DNA from: Hyphomicrobiales bacterium
GTDB lineage: Bacteria > Pseudomonadota > Alphaproteobacteria > Rhizobiales > Devosiaceae
Direction: 5' to 3'
Length of the DNA: 5,527 bases
Assembly (NCBI GenBank): GCA_026989045.1
Contig: JALSJY010000027.1
Coordinates: 1-5,527, forward strand
The position numbers were made by a program, and so were the translations under genes. This document shows positions 1-4,483 of this stretch, piece by piece (position 1 is the stretch's first letter; every line of letters begins with the position of its first letter). Under the pieces are notes generated by a model. It made no database searches, was not told the DNA's origin, and saw nothing but the letters and a program-made list of their open reading frames with translations.

Positions 1-1336
1 TTTTTGAACGCCAAGAATGCGGATAGGAATGTTTAATGCGATAGCGAGAAAATAAATTATTGCTCTCAATAAGTGCGGCAATCACTCGTTTATTAGCATC
101 GCCCTTTTTGCCTTTATCATCAATAACTCGTGCCGCACCCTCTGGTGCATCGGGGCCAAAAAACGGCACGTCTTTAGTATAATATCCAGCTTCATCAACA
201 CACATTGGAATTGTTGTGTCTATTCCTTTGGCGGCAGTTTCTTGTGCTTTTGCGTTCCAAATTTCATAATCGTCCATGCCATGACCGGGGGCAGTATGCA
301 CAAAACCTGTGCCTGCTTCATCAGTTACGTGATCGCCCTGAAGCAGGGGAATATCAAATTCATATCCGCCACCAAGCCCTTTTAGCGGGTGAGCGCAGGT
401 GATTCCAGCTAAATCTCCTGCTGGCACATCGCTTAAGCGATTAAATGTTAGCTTTGCCTGTTCTGCACAACTTTCAGCCAAAGCATCAGCAAAAATTAGT
501 CTTTCACCAACTTGCGACCCGAACTCATTCTCTGCCGCTGTCACTTCATAAAGACCATAAGAGATCTTGTCTGAATAGCTAATTGCCCTATTGGCTGGTA
601 TTGTCCAAGGGGTAGTTGTCCAGATGACTACAAAAGCGCCAACATGCGCCCCCTGAGTAACAGGAAACTTAACCCAAATTGCATCAGATTCAACATCATG
701 ATATTCAATCTCAGCTTCAGCCAATGCCGTGCGCTCCACCACTGACCACATCACAGGTTTTGAGCCACGATAAAGCTGCCCCGACATAGAGAATTTCATT
801 AGCTCCTGTGCAATAGTTGCCTCAGCATCAAACGCCATTGTGGTATAGGGATTATCCCATTCACCAACCACGCCCAAGCGCTTAAATTCTTCACGTTGCA
901 CATCAATCCATTTTGCCGCAAAAGTGCGACATTCTTTGCGAAATTCATTTATTGGCACATCGTCTTTATTCTTGCCCTTAGAGCGATATTGCTCTTCGAT
1001 TTTCCATTCAATCGGCAGGCCATGACAATCCCAACCCGGAACATAAGGGCTATCATAGCCCATCATTTGCATTGAGCGAGCCACCAAATCTTTGAGCATT
1101 TTGTTAATCGCCGTGCCGATATGAATATGCCCATTGGCATAAGGAGGGCCATCATGCAGGATAAATTTTTCTCTTCCCTTACTTTGCTCACGCAAGCGAT
1201 TATATAGATCCATATCCTCCCAACGCTTTAGCCATTCTGGCTCACGTTTTGGCAAGCCAGCTCGCATTGGAAAATCGGTTTTTGGTAGGAATAGGGTTTT
1301 GGAATAGTCAAATTTATCTGAATTATTATTGCTCAT
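1..1336 (-). CDS. ileS: Isoleucine--tRNA ligase (IleRS), N-terminal 445 codons, cut by left window edge
   Basis: This class I aminoacyl-tRNA synthetase attaches isoleucine to tRNA-Ile in the cytoplasm and hydrolyses mischarged Val-tRNA. An open frame runs from the ATG at 1334-1336 to base 1 with no stop, giving 445 residues, roughly half of a usual enzyme of about 930-970 aa. Visible landmarks are DGPPYANGHIHIG at 62-74 (the HIGH-type ATP site, here HIGT), PGWDCHGLPIEWK at 100-112, the editing-domain (CP1) threonine-rich WTTTPWTIPAN at 239-249, and the editing motif GTGFVHTAPGHGMDDY at 342-357. The part shown ends in HSYPHSWRSK, where the chain returns towards the catalytic core. The KMSKS loop, anticodon-binding domain and any zinc site lie outside the window. 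A short AGG at 1344-1346, seven bases before the ATG, is a plausible ribosome site. The gene follows ribF by 76 bases on the same strand, so co-transcription is likely. Identification is very secure. Confidence 0.97.
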   Translation of the reverse strand, partial: MSNNNSDKFDYSKTLFLPKTDFPMRAGLPKREPEWLKRWEDMDLYNRLREQSKGREKFILHDGPPYANGHIHIGTAINKMLKDLVARSMQMMGYDSPYVPGWDCHGLPIEWKIEEQYRSKGKNKDDVPINEFRKECRTFAAKWIDVQREEFKRLGVVGEWDNPYTTMAFDAEATIAQELMKFSMSGQLYRGSKPVMWSVVERTALAEAEIEYHDVESDAIWVKFPVTQGAHVGAFVVIWTTTPWTIPANRAISYSDKISYGLYEVTAAENEFGSQVGERLIFADALAESCAEQAKLTFNRLSDVPAGDLAGITCAHPLKGLGGGYEFDIPLLQGDHVTDEAGTGFVHTAPGHGMDDYEIWNAKAQETAAKGIDTTIPMCVDEAGYYTKDVPFFGPDAPEGAARVIDDKGKKGDANKRVIAALIESNNLFSRYRIKHSYPHSWRSK

Positions 1337-1386
1337 TTAATCGCCTGTAGATTTTAGAAAATTAGGAAATGTTTTAGATGTTTTGG

Positions 1387-1413
1387 GGGATAGAGCCATA
1401 AAGCCGCTATCCC
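1387..1413 (-). other. Small inverted repeat at the ribF 3' end, ribF-ileS junction
   Basis: GGGATAG at 1387-1393 and CTATCCC at 1407-1413 form a perfect 7-bp stem with a 13-base loop. The stem takes in the first transcribed base position of the ribF stop codon (1413-1415). In the minus-strand transcript the stem is followed by C- and A-rich sequence with no U tract, so it does not look like an intrinsic terminator. It could be an mRNA-stabilising or processing hairpin in a ribF-ileS transcript, or chance. Confidence 0.3.
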
Positions 1414-2387
1414 TAAATAATTATTCCTCTTTTTTCATCAAGCTCTGAGATTGGCTTAATAGTTTGCAAAATTTTTCTTGCTTTGTTGCTATCTTTATCC
1501 ATTTGCACGATCAATTCATCTAAATTATCAAAAATCATTTGTCCTCTAATATGCTCTATTAGCGCCACTTCTATCTTTTGACCATATATATCTTCATCAA
1601 AATCAAAAATATGCACCTCAAATGGCGGCTGTTTAGTTCTAAACATTGGCTTGCCAAATGAAGCAACCCCATCAAATAACCGCTGACCCAATTTCACTCT
1701 AACTGCATAAATGCCTTGTGCAAGGTTAGAATTTTCTGCCAAAGCGAAATTTGCAGTGGGATAACCAAGCTCTCGCCCCCTCTTATCACCCTCAATTACT
1801 ATACCCTCAACAATCCAATGATAATTAAGCAAACGATTAGCAACATTTAGCCCGCCCTCGCTTAGGCATTTCCTAATACGTGAAGAAGAAATAGTTTCTT
1901 GTCCCTGCACAAGTAAGTTTAGCTGATGCACTTCAAAGCCTAATTTTGAGCCAGCATGCGCTAAAAATTCTGGCGTTCCTTGACGGTTTTTGCCGAAATG
2001 AAAATCCTCACCAACGCAAACCGCCTTAACCTTAAGCGCATCAATGAAATATTTTTTAATAAAATCGCTCGCTTCAAGCGCCGCCAAATCCCTATCAAAC
2101 GGCATAATAATAATCCCATCAAAACCAAGCGCTTTGATAATTTGCGCCTTTTGCTCACCATTGGTTAGGCGAAACATAAAAGGTTCTGGCGCAAACACAT
2201 CTCTTGGGTGCGGCTCAAATGTCAGCACAAGCGCAGGCGCATCATGCGCTTTGACAATATCTAAACTCGATGAAAAAATACGCTGATGCCCTAAATGGCA
2301 CCCATCAAAATTACCAATAGCCACCACGCTATTTTTTAGCTCTGTTGGAATATTATCCAATCCATTTAAAATAGTAAAATTTGTCAA
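1413..2387 (-). CDS. ribF: Bifunctional riboflavin kinase / FAD synthetase (RibF)
   Basis: RibF phosphorylates riboflavin to FMN and then adenylates FMN to FAD. Numbering is from the TTG at 2387 (324 aa, close to the usual 305-320). The N-terminal nucleotidyltransferase domain shows GNFDGCHLGH (25-34), EPHPR (58-62), VGEDFHFGKNRQG (125-137) and ISSSRIRKCL (166-175). The C-terminal flavokinase domain shows RGRELGYPTANF (203-214, with the Thr and Asn of the PTAN metal/nucleotide motif), GIYAVRV (225-231), FEVHIFDFDEDIYGQ and IRGQMIFDNLDELI. The TTG start is chosen because GAGG at 2394-2397 lies six bases upstream and the N-terminal length then matches family members. An in-frame ATG at 2433-2435 (340 aa) or TTG at 2444 (343 aa) is possible but lacks a ribosome site. 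It lies 76 bases before ileS, and the ribF-ileS order is common in alphaproteobacteria. Function is very secure and the start moderately so. Confidence 0.96.
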   Translation of the reverse strand: MTNFTILNGLDNIPTELKNSVVAIGNFDGCHLGHQRIFSSSLDIVKAHDAPALVLTFEPHPRDVFAPEPFMFRLTNGEQKAQIIKALGFDGIIIMPFDRDLAALEASDFIKKYFIDALKVKAVCVGEDFHFGKNRQGTPEFLAHAGSKLGFEVHQLNLLVQGQETISSSRIRKCLSEGGLNVANRLLNYHWIVEGIVIEGDKRGRELGYPTANFALAENSNLAQGIYAVRVKLGQRLFDGVASFGKPMFRTKQPPFEVHIFDFDEDIYGQKIEVALIEHIRGQMIFDNLDELIVQMDKDSNKARKILQTIKPISELDEKRGIII

Positions 2388-2393
2388 CTCTAA

Positions 2394-2397
2394 CCTC
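2394..2397 (-). promoter_or_regulatory. Ribosome binding site deciding a TTG start for ribF
   Basis: On the minus strand TTGAGG precedes TTAGAG and then the TTG at 2385-2387. The GAGG core is six bases from the start. The upstream in-frame ATG at 2433-2435 has only AT-rich sequence and no purine-rich site before it. Confidence 0.6.
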
Positions 2398-2446
2398 AAT
2401 TTATTATTCGTCCAGACACTGCCCCCAAAAGACATATTTTGCAAGC

Positions 2447-2475
2447 ATGATAAACTAGCGGTTATCCCTTATAAA
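2447..2475. promoter_or_regulatory. Candidate bidirectional sigma-70-type promoter for cheYZ and ribF
   Basis: On the plus strand ATGATA (2447-2452, 4 of 6 to TTGACA), a 17-base spacer and TATAAA (2470-2475, 5 of 6 to TATAAT) make a plausible promoter, with a transcript start near 2482. On the minus strand the same hexamers read TTTATA (4 of 6), the same 17-base spacer and TATCAT (5 of 6), with a start near 2440. Plus-strand transcripts would have a leader of about 68 bases before cheY. Minus-strand transcripts would have about 53 bases before the ribF TTG. Sequence matching by eye only. AT-rich DNA gives such matches by chance fairly often. Confidence 0.35.
2449..2466. repeat. Inverted repeat GATAA-N8-TTATC in the cheY/ribF promoter region
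   Basis: GATAA at 2449-2453 and TTATC at 2462-2466 are perfect inverted copies separated by eight bases, ACTAGCGG. The element lies mostly inside the spacer of the candidate bidirectional promoter, a location typical of operators. Five-base arms are short, so it may be chance. Confidence 0.25.
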
Positions 2476-2538
2476 GAGTTTTACCTGTGATTTATGCTCA
2501 AGCTCTATTGTTTGGTTTGAGTTTAATTTTTAGTAAGT

Positions 2539-2542
2539 GGAG
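2539..2542 (+). promoter_or_regulatory. Ribosome binding site that sets the cheY start
   Basis: GGAG lies seven bases before the ATG at 2550-2552. This favours the 127-aa CheY over a longer in-frame reading from the GTG at 2487, which would add a 21-residue hydrophobic extension with no family precedent. Confidence 0.8.
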
Positions 2543-2549
2543 TAAAATA

Positions 2550-2933
2550 ATGGCACTTGATGTTTCTATGCCAATCTTAATAGTCGATGATTATGCAACA
2601 ATGATTAGAATAATTCGCAACCTATTAAAGCAAATAGGCTTTAATAATGTCGATGATGCAGCCGATGGCACACAGGCCTTAGAGCGAATAGGCAAGAAAA
2701 AATATAGCCTTATTATTTCAGACTGGAACATGGAGCCAATGACGGGTTATGAGCTGCTTAAACAGGTTCGCTCTAGCGATGATACCGCACGTACGCCATT
2801 TATTATGGTGACTGCTGAATCAAAAACCGAAAATGTAATTGCTGCAAAAAAAGCAGGGGTTAATAATTATATTGTGAAGCCTTTTAATGCTCAGACATTA
2901 AAGGGGAAAATTGATGCGGTATTTGGAGAGTAA
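2550..2933 (+). CDS. cheY: CheY-type single-domain chemotaxis response regulator
   Basis: This is a stand-alone receiver domain of 127 aa, the usual CheY length. When phosphorylated by CheA, such proteins bind the flagellar switch (FliM) and change rotation. All expected residues are present: the acidic pair D13-D14 in LIVDD, phosphoacceptor D58 in SDWNMEPM, T88 in VTAES, the aromatic switch residue Y107 in NNYIVKPF, and K110. Nothing follows the receiver domain, so it has no DNA-binding or enzymatic output. The start is fixed by GGAG seven bases upstream. The stop is only two bases before cheZ, whose ribosome site (GGAG, 2925-2928) lies inside the last codons of this gene, so the two are probably translationally coupled. 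Adjacent CheZ supports a true motor-switch role. Its FliM binding and cognate CheA cannot be judged from this window. Confidence 0.93.
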   Translation: MALDVSMPILIVDDYATMIRIIRNLLKQIGFNNVDDAADGTQALERIGKKKYSLIISDWNMEPMTGYELLKQVRSSDDTARTPFIMVTAESKTENVIAAKKAGVNNYIVKPFNAQTLKGKIDAVFGE

Positions 2934-2935
2934 AA

Positions 2936-3601
2936 ATGGGTGTAAGAAAAATAAAACATAATGAGGCACAAGAAGAAACATCAATAGATGCACTGATAAG
3001 TTTAAGTGACAAGCTTAAAGAAAACAAAGCCAAAAACATGTCACTAACTGATGTTATTGGAGTGGCAGAGCTTTTAACCAGTTCTTTACAGCCACTATTG
3101 CGCCAGATTGATTCAACAATTCACAAAGAATTGCGGGGCATATTACTTCGTATTGAGGGCTTGCGTCATGAAATTGCTAAAGTAAGAGCCGATGATATAA
3201 GTGAACATAAAATCCCTGAAATGGGAAAAGAACTTAGTGCAATTGTTGAAGCAACTGAGGGTGCAACAGATACAATAATGACCTGTGCAGAGGCTGTTTT
3301 AGAAATTAAGACTGATAATATAAAAGAGTATAAAATGGCTGTATCCGACCAAATGATGCATATTTTTGAAGCCTGCTCATTTCAGGATTTAACAGGTCAA
3401 AGAGTTACAAAAATTGTCCAGACAGTTGAAATAATTGAAGAGCGGATAAATCTATTGTGCGAAATGTTGGATATGGGCGACGAAGCCCCACCAGCAGAAG
3501 AATTAAACGCCAATCAAAAGCGCAATAAAGAGCTTATATTAAATGGTCCAGCCAATGACGGTGAAGGAGTTAATCAATCTGCCATTGATAAGTTATTTTA
3601 A
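2936..3601 (+). CDS. cheZ: Protein phosphatase CheZ
   Basis: CheZ speeds dephosphorylation of phospho-CheY and so resets the flagellar motor signal in the cytoplasm. The 221-aa protein is close to E. coli CheZ (214 aa) and is predicted almost all helical. The hallmark FQDLTGQRVTKIV spans 149-161. D151 and Q155 correspond to the catalytic D143 and Q147 of E. coli CheZ, within the long helical hairpin (about 100-180) that dimerises into a four-helix bundle. A flexible acidic/proline linker (about 181-200) leads to LILNGP (200-205) and the C-terminal tail NQSAIDKLF (213-221), matching the E. coli CheY-binding tail that follows LLNGP. It begins two bases after cheY, with GGAG (2925-2928) seven bases before its ATG. 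The 3' end overlaps the convergent hydrolase gene by nine bases. The N-terminal 35 residues are charged and probably disordered. Confidence 0.92.
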   Translation: MGVRKIKHNEAQEETSIDALISLSDKLKENKAKNMSLTDVIGVAELLTSSLQPLLRQIDSTIHKELRGILLRIEGLRHEIAKVRADDISEHKIPEMGKELSAIVEATEGATDTIMTCAEAVLEIKTDNIKEYKMAVSDQMMHIFEACSFQDLTGQRVTKIVQTVEIIEERINLLCEMLDMGDEAPPAEELNANQKRNKELILNGPANDGEGVNQSAIDKLF

Positions 3602-4453
3602 CATATCCTGATAGCCAATCATATTCGCCCCACTTGGCGCAACCAACTTTGCAACATTTGCCCCCTCATTTTCATCACTATTATCAATTTCATGCGCATG
3701 AATTGAGCCAGTGATAAATAATAAATCAAGCTTATTATTTGCTGCCCCCTTAGCATCGGTGCGAACACTATCGCCAATTGCTAAGATTTTTTTATCAGCT
3801 AAATCAGATCCATTTGCCTTTTTAAAAGCATTAAAAGATGCATCATAAATTGGCTGATAAGGTTTACCAGCTTGCAAAACCTGCCCACCCATTTGCTGAT
3901 AAATATCAGCTAGCGAGCCAGCACAATAAACCATTTCATCACCTATCTCAACAATTTTATCAGGATTAGTGCATATCATTGGCAAGCCCAGTTCAAGCCA
4001 ATTAGCTAATCTATCTTTATAATCATCAGGCGTTTCTCTATCATCATCAAGACCAGTAACAACAACAGTTTTTGCCTTCTCTGGTGAGCCCTTTTTTATA
4101 CCAAGTCCATCAAAAACAGGATTATCCTTTGATGGACCAACATGATGTATCTCCTGCCCACTATATGTTTTAACAATCTCACGTGTAACATCGCCAGAAG
4201 TCACAATATCATCATAAGCCTCACGACTAATTCCCATACCATCAAGCATTTTTTGAATATATGGTGCAGTGCGCGAGGCATTAGTAATAAGAATAACTAT
4301 TCCACCAGCTTGACGATATTTTACCAATGCATCAACGGCAGATTTATTAGCTCTAACGCCATTATGCACCACTCCCCAAATATCGCTTAAAATACCATCA
4401 TAATCACCAAAAACATCAGATAACCGATTTAATCTACTAAACTTATTATTCAC
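3593..4453 (-). CDS. HAD superfamily class IIA hydrolase (TIGR01459-like, NagD-related)
   Basis: This is a probable phosphatase of the haloacid dehalogenase superfamily; the substrate is unknown. Numbering is from the GTG at 4453 (286 aa). Motif I is DIWGVVHNG with nucleophile D24. The second Asp of the usual DxD is replaced by W26, which I recall as typical of this subfamily. Motif II is ITNASR (T57/S60), the motif III lysine is K197 in AGKPYQPIY, and motif IV is IGDSVRTDAKGA with D228 and D233. A class IIA cap lies between motifs II and III (about 75-190). The GTG at 4453 is preferred because GAGG at 4459-4462 lies five bases upstream. A longer GTG start at 4471 (292 aa) is possible. It begins 30 bases after the EAL gene stop, suggesting an operon. 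Its 3' end overlaps cheZ by nine bases in convergent orientation. In other alphaproteobacteria this family is often next to ribF. Confidence 0.87.
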   Translation of the reverse strand: MNNKFSRLNRLSDVFGDYDGILSDIWGVVHNGVRANKSAVDALVKYRQAGGIVILITNASRTAPYIQKMLDGMGISREAYDDIVTSGDVTREIVKTYSGQEIHHVGPSKDNPVFDGLGIKKGSPEKAKTVVVTGLDDDRETPDDYKDRLANWLELGLPMICTNPDKIVEIGDEMVYCAGSLADIYQQMGGQVLQAGKPYQPIYDASFNAFKKANGSDLADKKILAIGDSVRTDAKGAANNKLDLLFITGSIHAHEIDNSDENEGANVAKLVAPSGANMIGYQDMLK

Positions 4454-4458
4454 AAAAA

Positions 4459-4462
4459 CCTC
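4459..4462 (-). promoter_or_regulatory. Ribosome binding site deciding a GTG start for the HAD hydrolase
   Basis: On the minus strand TTTGAGG is followed by five T residues and the GTG at 4451-4453. The alternative in-frame GTG at 4471 would place this site inside the coding region and has only a weak purine stretch before it. An ATG at 4476-4478 is out of frame and stops after five codons. Confidence 0.55.
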
Positions 4463-4483
4463 AAATCTCACTTGTCATATTAT

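Larger units (their letters stand above)
2388..2549. other. Divergent intergenic region between ribF and cheY (162 bases)
   Basis: This is the longest gene-free stretch in the window and must hold the start signals for cheY-cheZ rightward, and probably for ribF-ileS leftward. It contains a candidate symmetric promoter (2447-2475), an inverted repeat (2449-2466) and the ribosome sites of both genes. I found no FMN-riboswitch consensus, no TTAA-N7-TTAA CtrA-type site and no GANTC methylation site here. A 14-codon minus-strand reading frame (2448 to 2404, MLAKYVFWGQCLDE, ending in two stop codons) lacks a ribosome site and is not called as a gene. Confidence 0.6.

Noticed and set aside
205..402. 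Plus-strand 65-aa open frame
   Set aside because: It lies entirely antisense to clear IleRS editing-domain coding sequence, has no ribosome site and no recognisable similarity.
1961..2286. Several 62-80 aa frames on both strands
   Set aside because: They are alternate-frame shadows of the RibF nucleotidyltransferase domain, with basic, low-complexity composition.
2382..2387. Perfect TTGACA on the minus strand as a promoter -35
   Set aside because: It coincides with the ribF start codon region, and the sequence 17 bases on (TGGATT) is a poor -10. A promoter there would not serve ribF.
2388..2450. FMN riboswitch in the ribF leader
   Set aside because: The leader is too short and lacks the conserved RFN-element blocks. 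The GGGGGCAG match alone is insufficient.
2487..2549. In-frame GTG extension giving CheY a hydrophobic N-terminus (MIYAQALLFGLSLIFS...)
   Set aside because: CheY is cytoplasmic and about 127 aa. The ATG at 2550 has a strong GGAG site, while the GTG has none, and the extension covers the promoter/leader region.
3626..3639. CGCC/GGCG hairpin near the cheZ-HAD junction as a terminator
   Set aside because: Only four base pairs, inside the hydrolase coding region, with no T tract on either side.
4142..4390. Plus-strand 82-aa frame
   Set aside because: Antisense to the HAD hydrolase core motifs, with no ribosome site or family features.
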